A stretch of 64,000 bases of DNA from Scylla paramamosain (GCF_035594125.1 NC_087163.1:1800001-1864000), one strand, 5' to 3'. Counted from the stretch's first letter, positions 34,593-52,921 are shown. Translations and numbers: made by a program. Notes: generated by a model from the sequence alone, not told the origin.

Positions 34593-35689
34593 ATGTCTCG
34601 TGTTGCTAGTGACTTGATCCGCCGAGGGCAAAGTTGTTTACGTACATTAATGTTCTACAACTTTCATAACTTTTTTCATAACGCTTGGTCTAATGAATCA
34701 AACAGTAAGCGGCTTATGTTCCAAGGTTTTAGTACCAAATTATGCCATCGGTCTAGTTGTTTTAACGTGTTCTGCGACTGGGTGCTTCAGAGTCAAGTCG
34801 CTTAAAATCATTACTCCAAATTTCTCTGTCAGCTTCAAAGATGAATGGCATTTACTAAATATCTCACTTGTTCGTTGTTATTTCATACATGTAATATTTC
34901 AAATTTGATCTGCGTTAAATTAAACTTCATATATCTATTTAGACATTCAAAAAGTTGCTTTCTGTGTCATCTTCAGTTTTTTTTTTTTTTCTTCTCTTTT
35001 TTTTTTTTGGTGAGCTTGTCGTTGATCTCACTGACACAGAGACAAGAAAAAAGGTCTGAGTAGTGACCTTTGTGGCACATCACTTTTGTTCCCACACCAC
35101 TTTCGTCCCTGAGCACCTCGCTGACCCACTGCTGCTGACCACTCGCTGTGTTCGTGTTTCCTGGTCCCCGGCCTGCAGCCCATCCTGAATATTACCAGTG
35201 ACACCTTGGGACACTGACCGCCGCCTAGGTCTGTCCTGCCCTTCACATCCTGTTTATTGATATCGCGCTGAGAAAAAAAGAAAAAATAAATAAATAACCA
35301 AGAAGTCCAACTCACATATTCACTCATGATTCAGTAAAGCCAGTCACGTGACACTTATCCATCGTGGTGAGAAGTTCAAGACTAATAAACATGAATGCAA
35401 GATTAGGTACATTTACATGACAAGGTTTGTTGTTATTCAAATCAGCGGTTGCAGTAAATGAGAGTTCAACTAGGAGGAGGAGGAAGCGGAAGAGAAGTAG
35501 GAGGAGGAGACGAGTGGGACAGGCATTAGGAAGCGGGGGAGAGTGAAACAGAGTATGAGGGGGTGGGGGAGAGGTGAGGGAGCGGGGAGAACTGGGCAGG
35601 AGGGTGGCGGGGAGGCATCTTGCAGGGCGCGAGTGTTCTCCTTTAACACTATAGATCAATACTTGCCAGCTTTTGAGTGGCCGAGTGTC
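34593..35689. other. Non-coding stretch, nothing recognised
   Basis: AT-rich to 35030, with T-runs at 34978-35010, then mixed composition. A G/A-rich run lies at 35470-35620. No gene, RNA or repeat family was recognised. Confidence 0.45.
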
Positions 35690-35910
35690 AGCAAGGTGGT
35701 CAGGTGGGGGTGTGCTGACCTGGTGCTGACCTGGTGCTAATCCCCAGTGATGGTGCTACTAGTGTTGGTTCTTTGCTAACGGTACTATGTTGGCGGTGCT
35801 GTCTATATTGGCGGTGCTGACTACGCTAATGGTGCTGACTCGCTCACGAAGGTGGTAATTTGCTGCTGACGGTGCTGGTTTTGTTGCTGACGTTAGGTGT
35901 TTGCTGACGG
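35690..35910 (+). repeat. Degenerate GGTGCTGAC-type repeat region
   Basis: GGTGCTGACCT occurs twice in direct tandem (about 35711-35732). Variants such as GGCGGTGCTG, GGTGCTGACT, GACGGTGCTGG and GCTGACGGTGG then recur at 15-35-base spacing. It looks like an old, irregular short-unit array. Confidence 0.6.
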
Positions 35911-36536
35911 TGGTGAATGATGATGGAAAACCCTGGCGTCGTGATAATACTGGGAGTGTTTAATGTGTGTCCCTGTGTCGCGCTCCTGTGTGGCTGCCGG
36001 TGTGGTGATGCTGAGTGCAGTGCTGTGGTGCTCCGGCCAACTCACGGTGGAGGTAGTGGAGTTAATGAACCTATTGTTGTTAATTAATAGTTGTGTTAGT
36101 GTGTGTGTGTGTGTGTGTGTATGGTTAATGTTATTCTCATTCCTTGACTCACCTCCTCCTCCTCCTCCTCCTCCTCCTCCTCCTCCTGTGTTTCCATCGT
36201 GATCCTTATACCAATACTACTACTACTACGAGTACTACTACTACACTACAGTAAAAGACTTAGTGGTAGCGGAAGTAATAGTAATACCTCGTAAAAGCAG
36301 TAAAATAAATAGTAATGGCGTGTAGCAGCGGTGGCAGTAATAGCAGTGGTTAATAGCTATGACGAAAAAAAAAGGGGGGAATAAGAGGAAACTGGCAAAG
36401 AGAAGCGGAAAAGGAGGGAAGGGGAAGGGAAATGAAGTGAGAACGAGGGTATGAGATGAACCAGCGATTAGTGATCCCGAGGGAGAGACGGACACTCACC
36501 TCGACAATATTCCCTAAATAGACGCGCAGGGGAGAG

Positions 36537-36539
<3 letters not shown>
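35911..36539. other. Non-coding stretch with short microsatellites
   Basis: A short (GT)n lies at about 36099-36120, (CCT)n at 36152-36188 and an interrupted (TAC)n at 36215-36245. Purine-rich from 36365 to 36440. No gene seen. Confidence 0.5.

Positions 36540-36610
<71 letters not shown>
36540..36610. repeat. (GA)n microsatellite
   Basis: About 35 GA units ending exactly where a LINE-A tail begins. Confidence 0.97.
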
Positions 36611-36611
<1 letters not shown>

Positions 36612-36707
36612 ATAATAACATAAGAAAACAAGGGAAGTTGCAAGAAGTATACATGTGGACGCCCTTGGGTTAAACATGCTTGCTTACTTTCACTATCATT
36701 CCCATTC
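36611..36707 (-). mobile_element. LINE-A 3' tail fragment, copy 2 (degenerate)
   Basis: CATAAGAAAACAAGGGAAGT, TGCAAGAAG, TACATGTGGACGCCCTTGGG and an AAACATGCTTGCTTACTTTC-like block follow the order of the 61144-61452 element (CATAAGAGAAGCTGCAAGAGG, ACACGTGGCAGTCCCTGTAT, AAACCTAGCTACCTGTTTCC). Divergence is higher than in the other two copies. (GA)n tracts lie on both sides (36540-36610 and about 36708-36741), as though the fragment sits inside a GA microsatellite. Confidence 0.6.
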
Positions 36708-36741
36708 AGAGAGAGAGAGTGAGAGAGAGAGAGAGAGAGAG
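36708..36741. repeat. (GA)n microsatellite with one interruption
   Basis: About 16 GA units with one GTGA interruption. Right flank of the LINE-A fragment. Confidence 0.93.
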
Positions 36742-36903
36742 GGGATGAAGGGGATCTGCTATAAAAGGAGGAATGAAAGTTTTCAATCTTATCACTGCTT
36801 GAACCCTGAGAGCCGTGAAGAGCATTGAAATGGGAAGGCTGAGGCTGCTGACTTCGAGATCTGAGTCAGCGCCTTGCCAACGAGGGACTCATTAAAAGCT
36901 TCC

Positions 36904-36904
<1 letters not shown>

Positions 36905-36985
<81 letters not shown>

Positions 36986-37035
36986 ACCATTAAATACTCA
37001 CAAAAAAACTACCTTTTAATTAACAAGATGCGTGG

Positions 37036-37097
<62 letters not shown>
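36905..37097. repeat. (AC)n then (GA)n microsatellites
   Basis: (AC)n spans 36905-36983 and (GA)n spans 37038-37097, separated by 54 AT-rich bases. Confidence 0.97.
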
Positions 37098-37098
<1 letters not shown>

Positions 37099-37494
37099 GG
37101 ACGCACTTTTACATTTCCTATCCCACGTCTCCTTCTCTAGATTAGACAGTGCACATACAAACATAACCTCTCACAAACTGATCCGCTGGTACTTGTGCTA
37201 CTTTTGTGTTCTTTTGCGTTCCTTCGCCTTGAGCAGTGGGAGGGACATGAAGTGCGCCGAGAAAGCGAATCAATATACGCTCCAAGTGTATTCACCGCCC
37301 GGAACCAGAGACGAGGCAAGAGAAGGCAAGGCAAGGCAAGGTGCAGGGAAAAAAAGGACTGGAAGACAGGAATAGCTAGCGAGGACAGGAGGAAACATGA
37401 ATGGCATAGAAGACACGAGACGGAAATGGAAGAACATGGTAGTGAATGGGGTGTAAAAAAAAAAAATAATAAATAAATAAATAAAAGAGGACTT

Positions 37495-37720
37495 ATTCTA
37501 CTAAGTCATATACTTGAATGGGCTTAAGTGTTTTGGGAAAGAACAAAGACAGAGTGGAAAGAAGAATAGCAAGACAGGAGAAAAAATGGCGGAAAAGAGA
37601 CAAAGGGAAAGAAAACAGATGAACCAGATTGAAAAATAACAAAAAAAAAGTTAACTGTGCTAAGTCATATACTTGAATGAACCTAAGCGTGTTGAGGAAA
37701 AACAAACAAAAAAACAAACA
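37495..37720 (+). repeat. Two-copy direct repeat, 159-bp offset
   Basis: CTAAGTCATATACTTGAATG occurs at 37501 and again at 37660. Each is followed by a diverged (A/G)CCTAAG(T/C)GT(T/G)TTG block and purine-rich text. An A-run precedes each copy. It appears to be a local tandem duplication or two insertions of one element. Confidence 0.6.
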
Positions 37721-38125
37721 GAAGGAGAAAGAAAATAAAGAAGGAAAAAAAACACTAGAAAGGAGACTGTGGGAAGGAAACTAGCAGGAAAGGAAGGCTT
37801 GCTGTAATGGAGGCGAGTGGAGGGGGATAACAGACTGTAGGCACGTGGAAGGAGGTGGCAGGGTAGGATGTGAAAGTTGAAAAGAGGCAAGGAAATGGAG
37901 CCTGCAGGGGTAGGAGGCAGTACTGAGCGTGAGGTGTGAAGGGGAGCGAGGTGTGCAGGGACAGGAGAGAGGAATGGAACGGGCAAGGAAGGAGAGAAAA
38001 AGAAAGGCAAGGGAAGGGAAGGGAAGAGAAGAGGTTGCGTATGGAGACGAGGAATGGGAGGAAATAAAGATGGAGAAGGGGAAAAGTACTTGAAAAAAGA
38101 TTACATCGAAACTTCCTGTAAGGCT

Positions 38126-38127
<2 letters not shown>
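37721..38127. other. Purine-rich stretch, no gene
   Basis: The + strand is dominated by A and G. The minus-strand frame at 37660-38010 is Ser/Pro/Phe-rich for the same reason. No gene was recognised. Confidence 0.55.
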
Positions 38128-38198
<71 letters not shown>

Positions 38199-38226
38199 CA
38201 GCGTTCAGGGTAGTATGTGTGAGTAC

Positions 38227-38275
<49 letters not shown>

Positions 38276-38317
38276 AGGTTGGAAGTGAGCGTGTGAATGA
38301 ACGACTTACTAGCCCCG

Positions 38318-38387
<70 letters not shown>

Positions 38388-38451
38388 AAAGGTTAAAGGC
38401 GCGTTTGTGTCATTTCCGGGTTGCGATCTAACCTTACATGTGTATAAATGG

Positions 38452-38524
<73 letters not shown>
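38128..38524. repeat. Cluster (GA)n, (AG)n, (CT)n, (AC)n with inverted complementarity
   Basis: (GA)n 38128-38196, (AG)n 38231-38272, (CT)n 38320-38386 and (AC)n 38453-38524. The GA tracts and the CT tract are complementary and only about 50-190 bases apart, so a transcript from either strand could fold into a long AG:CU stem. Confidence 0.96.
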
Positions 38525-38526
<2 letters not shown>

Positions 38527-39882
38527 TAAAGTTCATCAGGGTTGGAGTGTGTCAAGCCTTCAGTCTAACACACCTGAAAAACACATCTGAAGCACGTACA
38601 CCTGCCCCACACCTCCCATCACATTCCTCACACCTGCCACTTCTCCTTTCCCCACACTACCTTTTACATCCCCACACCTGCCACTTTTCTGCACCTGCCG
38701 GACACCTGAAGGAAAGACGTGAAGCAAGAGAGGGATGAGATAGAGGTATTCAGGTGCCGTAAGAGATATAACAGGGATGGTGTAGACGCGATCCTTAGGT
38801 ATATTAATATGGAAGGGAATAAGTAAAGGGTTCAAGCTGAGTAGATTAATAAAAACGATAGGAATAAATTGACTCACAGATGAATACTGGCAGATGACCG
38901 GAGCTGACTTGATAAAGGTGTATAAGTGCATGGATAGAAATGACTAGTGAGTACTGTTGTATTCTGGGACTGCCGCATGTTATTAATACCGATTCAGTAC
39001 GGAGGTGTAAAGGAAGATTAGAGAGTTGAGGGTAGGAATGATATGCCGGTATAGATGCGTATGTTGTGTTCTTGCAACTTCCCTGACGAAATGCTTGGCT
39101 AGATACATCCTCTGTTTGTTGGGTAGGTAAAGAATGGCAAGGTGTTTTTAGTGAGTGTAAATGACCTGAATGACTATGATGACTGTGAGGAGTTACTGGG
39201 GTGTTATTGAGGACCCTGAGGAGGTATTAGGGTGACAGGGTGTGACGTGTGAGGTGGTAGTGAGAGTTATAACGAGGCATTAGAGTGGCAGGGTGTAATG
39301 CAAGAATTGGTAGCCTCTCTTCCATCCTTTATTCCCCCTCGGCCTAATTTATTTCAGTTTACTCCGTTGATTCAGACAAGGCCACTATAAAGACAAAAAA
39401 TAACTACGTAAGAAAATATAGTAAAATTTGGTGAGGAGATATATAAATAGATTGCAGCAAGAGTCCCAGTGTCATCTCTTCTCCTCAGCCTCGACTCACC
39501 TCCTTGCATACCGTGCCAGTAAAAAGGAACTGCCACTCTGAATTTAGATTACTCTTAAGATTCAAAAGATATGCTGGTGTTTGTTATTCCTTTGTGTTCC
39601 TTGATTATTCTTTAGAGTGAGTGTAAGTTATCGCGTTAAGGGTGAGAGAGTGCGCGAGTGAGTGAGTGCGCGTGTCAGGGTGATGGGGGCGGCGTGGGTG
39701 CGATGGGGTGTGCGGATGGCGTCTCTTCGTAGTGGGTTGCCGGGAGCTTTAAGGCTTTAATAACTGTCGGGTGGGTGGCGTGCGAGGCGGGGCTGGGGCA
39801 GGTGGGGCGGGAGGGGAGAGGGAGGGACGGGGGGATGAGTGATGAGTTTAGTGAGAATTACTTACAAGGAACATATGTGCCC

Positions 39883-39886
<4 letters not shown>
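38525..39886. other. Non-coding stretch, nothing recognised
   Basis: Several CACACCTGCC repeats occur at about 38598-38705. The rest is mixed, G-rich at 39640-39840. No gene seen. Confidence 0.5.

Positions 39887-39930
<44 letters not shown>
39887..39930. repeat. (AC)n microsatellite
   Basis: About 22 AC units. Confidence 0.96.

Positions 39931-44862
<4,932 letters not shown>

Positions 44863-44949
<87 letters not shown>
44863..44949. repeat. (TC)n microsatellite
   Basis: About 43 uninterrupted TC units. Confidence 0.97.
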
Positions 44950-44951
<2 letters not shown>

Positions 44952-45635
44952 GTTTACCTATTGCATTAAATAGATTAACAATTCCCCTCATTGCGATTCA
45001 ACGACTTTCTCAGTGTATTATCACGTGCATTCTAAATACTGCCTAAGTTTTTTTTTTTTTTTCAGCACATGACATTATGACTTAACTATTAATCTATTCA
45101 TGAACTTTGGTGCAGCCAGCTTATCTCTCTTTTTTCCACTCTCTCATGCTGAAACTCTTTGCAAAAGGTTACTGCAAGAGAGAAAATGGCTTATGATTCT
45201 GTTTCTCATTTTGAATTTAGTTTTTCTCCACCTTGCTGCCACTCAGAATTACTTTCTTATCTGAATTTTATAGAATATTTGCTCTTTCTTCATTCACTTT
45301 GATGTCTCGTTTTCTTCTTGATAAAAGCGTGTTGTTCTGGATTTCCCTTCTCTGTGCTTCGTGTATTACTGTTCCTGGGTTTTAATACAGCTATGAAAGT
45401 CTACGGTGCCGTGTCATGTTTCACTTACTCCATGTTATGAAGTGAGTTGCCAGAGACTGATCGAGTTGCTTCGTGTGAGAATGTGAAGGAAAGGAACCTG
45501 CGTCTACTGGCTGGGGGACGCGGTGGCAATAGAGGAGCAGAGAGGGCAGGAGCCTTTGAACCTTGAGTACCAAGAGAGGCGCTAACTCCATCCATTGCCT
45601 TTTGCCAACGTCGTCCCGTCACACATCTCTCCTCC
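44950..45635. other. Non-coding stretch, nothing recognised
   Basis: AT-rich, with a T-run at 45048-45062. No gene or family seen. Confidence 0.5.
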
Positions 45636-45940
45636 TCTCCCTACTATTACTACTGCTACTCTCCCTCTTGCTCCTCTTCCTCTTCCTTTTCCTGTTCCTT
45701 CTTTTCCTCCTCCTCTCTCTCCTCCTCCTCTTCCTCCTCCTCCTACTCTTCATCCTCATCCTCCTGCTCCTCTCTCTCCTTTTCCTTCTCCTCCTCCTCC
45801 TCCTCCTCCTCCTCCTCCTCCTCCTCCTCCTCCTCCTCCTCCTCCTCCTTCTTCTCTTCCTCCTCTTCTTCTTCTTCCTCCTCCTCCTCCTCCTCCTCCT
45901 CCTCCTCCTCCTCCTCCTCCTCCTCCTCCTCCTCCTCCTT

Positions 45941-45977
<37 letters not shown>
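45636..45977. repeat. (CCT)n polypyrimidine block ending in (ATC)n
   Basis: C/T-only text runs for about 300 bases, with pure (CCT)n cores at about 45789-45849 and 45879-45939, passing directly into (ATC)n at 45941-45977. Frames through it give poly-Leu/Pro/Ser, poly-Glu, poly-Arg, poly-Asp or poly-Met and are artefacts. Confidence 0.96.
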
Positions 45978-47683
45978 CACCCACATAAGTTCTTATCTTC
46001 ACTCGCGGTGCAAAGTTTATTCTTGCTACACAAAGGCAAGTGAAACGACAGGAGGGGTGAATATCAGCAGTACCTTACAGAGAGAGATCAAAGTTGCCGG
46101 CCAGAAAAGAAGTGGTAATTCAGTTAACTATATTACAAAATCTTTAGAGGAGCATTACCATATTTGACATTCCGCAAGAACCTTTTTTTTTTTTATCAAT
46201 TACATTTCATTTCGCTTATCGTATCCCAGCGTTCGGTAAAAAAAAAAAGAATGTGGGTTATAAGATTTTGCAGGTACGCGTTGTTAGGGAGAGGAGCTGA
46301 AGTGGAAAGGAATCAGTTAGTGAAGTGTAAGGATATTATGTGTAGGAGAGTATTAGGGTTAGCTGGCGTGGGGGAGTTGTGTATGTGTGTATGTGCGTGT
46401 GCATAGTGCTGGAAGTGAAGAGAGGGGCGAGTGTAGTGGTGATGGGAAAGGAAAGGATATGATATTCAGTTCGGGAAGGGGAGCGTGGTGTACAGATGGA
46501 AAAAGAAAATGGGAAAGGTTTGATGTTCTGCTGGGAAGGGAAAAGATGTTGTCTGCTGCTGGGAGAGGAGATGGGAAGAGAAAGCATATAGTGTTCAGCT
46601 CGGGAGGGTGAATGTGGTGTGCTGGCAGGGGAGAAGATGGAAAGGGGGAGTGTGTGGTGTACTGTTAGGAAGACAAGAACATGGAAGAAGGCCCGTGTAG
46701 CGTTGGGGAGCGAGGAAGACTTGGGGGAGGGGGTGGACAGGAAGGTAGCATAGGAAGACGGGAAGGGGAGAGAGCGAGCTAAGATATTACTTTCAATATA
46801 CGTAGGAAACTTTCTGTGGCAAAGTTTTTGGTGTGTGATATTTACAATCTTCATATATATTCAGCCGAGGTTTGGCTCTATCAAGGCCACGCATCGACTT
46901 GTGCCGCCTCCCACTGCACGGCGCATCCTGACTCGGGTCCTCTTCGTAATTCCCAAGCGTTGTGGCATTACCGGGAAAAATTAATAAGTCTCCTGTATAC
47001 TGTGTAATTTAATTTGCAGTGATGATAAAACAGTGATAAAAAAAAGTAAATCAAAGCTAGAAGGAGAATAACTAAGAGCTATACAACTTAAAGCAAGAGA
47101 AGACAAAGCTATGACTGGGAGAAAGGAAACGAATACGTGAGCAACACATACGGCCCAAAAAGAAATATAAGAGTATAGCACCCAAACCTTAAACCGAGAC
47201 GGAAGAAAACGAATAACGAAGATACGATCCAAAACTTGCACTCCACCATCCCATACTTTTCTATACGTGTCGCCGGTATTGGATTTACAACGAACTATAT
47301 ACAGGCTTACGAGTATGACCGGGAAGGGGAGGCAAAAGTACTCCATAAATAAGACGGTGCTAGTTTTTTATTCCAAGGAGGGAGTCGCCTCGCACTGCCT
47401 GGTATGGGGTGTGCCGCAGGGCCAGGTGGCGTACTGGTGAAGGAAAAGCAGTGAATAAATGTGGTGTTGAAGTACGAGTGGTTGTCATAGGCTTGTAAAT
47501 TGTGTTCTCTACGTCGCAAGTGTTAATTTGGAGGGTTCAGCAATGGTGTTTGTGAGTATGCTGTATTTCCCCCGTCCCTCGTGGCTCGCTGAGTGCGTCT
47601 GTCAAACGCCGAACAGATCATACATAGAATTAGATAGGGAGGCAAAGGGTCTCCTGGCGTGGCATGGAATAAATAGACAGATT
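45978..47683. other. Non-coding stretch, nothing recognised
   Basis: Purine-rich with recurring GGGAAGGGGA-type motifs at 46440-46770, then AT-rich. No gene or RNA was recognised. Confidence 0.5.
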
Positions 47684-47763
47684 GATGATGATGATGATGA
47701 TAATGATTAACATTATTATTTTTATTATTATTATTATTATTATTGTTATTATTATTATTATTA

Positions 47764-47822
<59 letters not shown>

Positions 47823-47936
47823 TTATTGTTGTTGTTGCTGCTGTTGTTATTGTTACTGTAGCAACGGCAGACGCAGCAGCAGTAGTAGTGGTGCTAGTAG
47901 TAGTAGTCGTAGTATTAGTAGTAGTAGTATTAGTAT

Positions 47937-47993
<57 letters not shown>

Positions 47994-48013
47994 CAGTAGT
48001 AGTAGTAGTAGTA
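47684..48013. repeat. Compound (GAT)n, (TTA)n, (AGT)n microsatellite
   Basis: (GAT)n 47684-47703, (TTA)n about 47713-47822 with TTG interruptions, a short TTG/CTG bridge, then (AGT)n about 47878-48013. Frames through it give poly-Leu, poly-Ser or poly-Thr. Confidence 0.95.
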
Positions 48014-48253
48014 AAGAATGCCAGAGAAAATGTTATTTTCATCAGTATTTTATGATAATGTTACCAACTTTTCCTTACTTCGAGACACACAGAGTTGCCT
48101 GGCCCCGCACGGCCCGCGATGGCCGGCACACCAGAGGCCAGGCCGTAAAGACACCACGCTATCGGCCGTCTTGTTGCTGCGCTGACACTGATCGCTGGGC
48201 CGCCAGGCTTTCGAGACTCCCTGACATGGCTCGGGATGGAGAAATAATAATAA

Positions 48254-49174
<921 letters not shown>

Positions 49175-49223
<49 letters not shown>
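49175..49223. repeat. (TG)n microsatellite
   Basis: About 24 uninterrupted TG units. Confidence 0.97.
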
Positions 49224-49225
<2 letters not shown>

Positions 49226-49310
49226 GCGCGGGCTTACAGCTGTCTTTTTGTCAGTTTCTTACAACGTGCACGCATACTTACTCCAATCATCCTTTTCTGC
49301 AGGCCACGAC

Positions 49311-49329
49311 GGCGCCTCCGAGAGGCGCC
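49311..49329. other. Perfect 19-bp GC palindrome
   Basis: GGCGCCTC-CGA-GAGGCGCC has two perfect 8-base arms and a 3-base loop, at the start of a CpG-richer patch (about 49300-49610). Function unknown. Confidence 0.8.
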
Positions 49330-49476
49330 GCGCGTCAGTGGTCGGGACACACCCTGACCTCCCGCAAAAGCCAAGCTGTTGGAGCGCGCAGCATTCACGT
49401 GGTGCACCTTTAACGCCACTCGAGCAGCCTCGCTCCGCAGCCTTCCTTGCATGTTGTAATATCGAGAAGTGCCGGG

Positions 49477-49510
49477 TATAAATTTAGAACGGGCAACCAA
49501 GAAGTCAGCG
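49477..49510 (+). promoter_or_regulatory. Candidate TATA box and initiator
   Basis: TATAAA at 49477-49482, preceded by GCCGGG, is followed by GTCAGCG with the A of TCA at 49507, a 30-base spacing that suits a pol II TATA-to-start distance. The surrounding 300 bases are richer in CpG than the neighbourhood. It points towards the calbindin exons, 6.9 kb downstream. This is an inference from two short motifs; chance occurrence is quite possible. Confidence 0.18.
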
Positions 49511-52500
49511 ACTGATTTTTTGTTTGGGCACAAAATTAATAGTGACAGGCGCGTCCCGCCCCTGATAGCGGCCTCGCTGAACGCCAGCTGAAGCGCCGCG
49601 GCCACCCTCAAGCGTTGCTTTATGCACTCTTGTTTTTGTGAAGGAGAAGGATTTTATGTTGAAGTGCACATGAAAAGTCAAACTCATGCAATAATAATTT
49701 TACAAATGTAAGAATGTTCCCGTAAGAGGAAAGATGTTATAAGTATCATCGCCTGAGGATGCAGCGCGGCGTGACGAGTTGTTACTCAGTGGAGGCAGAC
49801 GCTTCCAAACTGCAAAAGCAGAGTGAAGTGAGGCAGAGAGATTATACTGGCACTCATACAAAATGATACCCTGTCATTCACGCTCATAGTCTGGATACTT
49901 GATTGAATCTGAAAACAATTATAGTGGTTCAGTTATAGTGGTTCATGCATACTTTTTCTGTAACAGCGCGTAATGCAGGTTTTCTGTTTGTATGAGCAGG
50001 TACCCTAGCTAATGTCAGCACATCCCCGAGGAAAACACCAGTGAGTCAAGCACACCTTCACCACGAGCCTTAAAATTTGCACGACACTGCTGCACCGTTG
50101 ACACTGCTGCACCGTTGACACTGCTGCACCGTTGACGCTCGCACAGACACCTCCTCTTGGATCTCCTCCAACATCAGACAAATTGCTGTCCCATAAGAAT
50201 GTTGCACAGTTACAGCAGCAATCCAAAACTATGATCGAGGGCCATGAACCCTAACCACGCTCTGCAAAATAAATATATAAGGTGAAAAATTTGGCATCGG
50301 TCACGTGGGAATAACGAAAGATAAAAGGAATAGCCTGCAGCGTCGCTTCTATGAAAAAAAAAAAAAATTATATTTCATTTGGTCGTGTTTTATGTCCATA
50401 ACTTTTTTCCCAATGGCTTTAGTGAGTCCCGGATTTGTACCAGGTGGGGGGGGAGCGAGTGGAAGGGGGTGGGGCTGTCGTCCGTGCGTTTGTCATGGAG
50501 GAACTTACAAAATACTTTCCCAGAACCACAGGCAGGCGTCGGGTCCACAGGTTTCCGCCCAGGCTAGGCTTTGGCACGGGGATGGAGAGTGACTGGCGTC
50601 TCGAACACTAGTAAGTGACACGGAATGATTTTGTTTTTGTTTACAGGGAAAGGAAACTGGCTAAGGGATACAAACTTTTTTTTTTTTTTTTTGCAAAGTT
50701 TGGCAATTCCTGAAAACAAGAAAACAGAAAAGAAGTTCCAAAAAGGGTTCACTTACTTCTGAAGTCTTTTGATATTCCTCCGCTCGGAAAGTTTCGGACT
50801 TGCGAATCTGAGAAAAACAGAGAGGCTGCTCGTAACTTTGCCAATGAAAGAGATGAAGGAGTGAAGATGCTGCTAACTTCTGCAGTGGATAGATGGACGA
50901 AATAAAAATGAAAGTAAGAAGTAAATAATGCAGAGGTGTCGTGTCAAGATTGGAAAGGTTGTCATTCACACATTCACCGTGAAAAGAGGACTTAGAATTA
51001 GCCAGAGACCAGCTTGACTGCTACAGAATGTGGAAGATGAAATACAGTCAGTGGAAGGAGAGGAGTTGAAGAGATAAACTATGCTATTATATCATCTTTA
51101 GCGGTGCTGTCTTATCAGGGGCTCATCGCGTGGCAGGCTCTCATGGACAAGCAAGATTCCTGAATGGCCCCAGGAATAGTAACGGAATAAACGCTGTCCA
51201 CATTAATGCAGAACACTTCATTTTATGGAAGATGATTTAGCAAAGTTTCCAGATCTAACTGTCAGTGAAAGATAAGCCATTAAACTTGAGTGTTAAAGAA
51301 CGGATTAATGAAGTGACATTAAAGAAGTAGGGTTGTGTCGAGCTGAGTGGAAGGGCATTGGAGTTCTGAGTCATGGAGGAGTACAAAGATATTTCTGCCT
51401 CACTTCGCGTCTTTTAGTGAGTAATGTAATGTTTTGTTTTGTTTGCGACGGTCATCTGATTAATGATGTCAAGAAGTGCACGAGAGTTGTCAGTGTGAGT
51501 AAATAGAACAACGAGTGAGATTTGTGGGTAATGAATAGTGAATAAAAAGAGCGATAGAATGGAGACTGCGGGTCCTCGCTAAGGATGTACTGAGGAACAC
51601 AGTCAGTCAGCGCCGCCAGAGCAACAGGAGACGTACCGGAAAGATAGATACAATGAGAACTGTGACTGGTGGTGGTGGTGGTGGTGGTGGTGGTGGAGAC
51701 CTCCTCTTGCTCACAGTAAGAGTTCGATTCCTTAGAAAAGTCTACAAAATATCAATTTTTATCACACTATCAAAATCTTTTCGGAACATATGGGACACTA
51801 AGGAAAGTTTTACCAAACCCCTGGGGAGAAGATGACTGGCATCAGGTTATAAACTTGACCAAGGATGTGGCCTCAAGGTGATGGGTGAGAGTGGCCGCTC
51901 AGACTTCAATGCAGAAGTTTCAGACTGATGGAGACTGTAAAAATTGTAAGTGACAAGTCACCATTTCAATAGAAAAGATTCAGTTCATTGAATCCATTCT
52001 TTTTTTTTTTCGGTTCAAGTTTCCGCGTCTCCAGAACTAAGTAACTCATTCAGCATCGCTTCGCTCTCCCCGCTGCACACCTGCCGCCGGCAGCCTCTGC
52101 GTCTGTCAAGTGTTCAGGTGATCCAAACCCGTGCAGTAATGGCGTGCTCCTAACTCTTGGCTCAAGAAGTGCGCGATCAAAAGTCGAGGTGCATGAACAG
52201 CTTGACGAAGGACAATCCTTGGTGATGTGAATTACAGCTGCAGTGAGAATCGCCTTACCCACCGCCAGTAATGGCCTCGCCTGTCCCGGCTCAGCCTTGC
52301 AGCCCATGTAAGAGTAGACACACTCCAGTCAAGCCTGGACGATGCCTTCAGAACGAGTGTGTCACACAGCCAGTGTTTGACCACACACATGAACGGTTCT
52401 AGGGAATAGTACTGGCTTGGTGCGCACGTAAACCTGGCAGCAGGACCACGCTGAGGACACAGCGTCCAACGGGGGATTCTGTGGATGATATAGGGCGTGA

Positions 52501-52919
52501 ATCATCATGGCTTGCATTGTTCACGTACTGAAGTAAGAATTACTGTTGATTTCATTAGTAATCATCACTATTATCTTTTTTAGCGAACAGACAATTCATT
52601 AACATAGTAGTTCTGACTTAAGCTCGAGAGGATAAATTGGAACAAGCTTGTACGTACACACCAGCATGAAGAGTTCTTCATGTGAGGGGCACTGAGCAGC
52701 ACCACAGTGCACGCCACGCCGCGTGCTGCAGCCTGGAGTTGGCTAGAGTGCACCAGAGGCCATGTTGCGGTGCTGAAGCAAACAAAGCAGCGCGAGACAA
52801 GGTGAGGCAGCGTGACGGGCGTCACCTTGTGGCCGACACAGCACACACTCACTCCCGCGGGACATAATGAAACAAAACCTCTTGTCTCCCGCCGTCACGC
52901 TTCGCAGGCAGCCATTGCG

Positions 52920-52921
<2 letters not shown>
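49511..52921. other. Non-coding stretch, nothing recognised
   Basis: More than 3 kb with few repeats: a 17-bp triplet at 50084 and (GGT)n at 51667-51696. I looked on both strands for exons and found none I could support. If the TATA candidate upstream is real, this would be 5' untranslated exon and intron. Confidence 0.45.
50084..50134 (+). repeat. 17-bp tandem repeat, three identical copies
   Basis: ACACTGCTGCACCGTTG is repeated exactly three times (50084, 50101, 50118). Confidence 0.95.

Noticed and set aside
45563..46167. Overlapping long frames on both strands (poly-Leu, poly-Pro, poly-Arg, poly-Glu, poly-Asp)
   Set aside because: They arise from the (CCT)n/(ATC)n block, which is open in several frames because it lacks stop trinucleotides.
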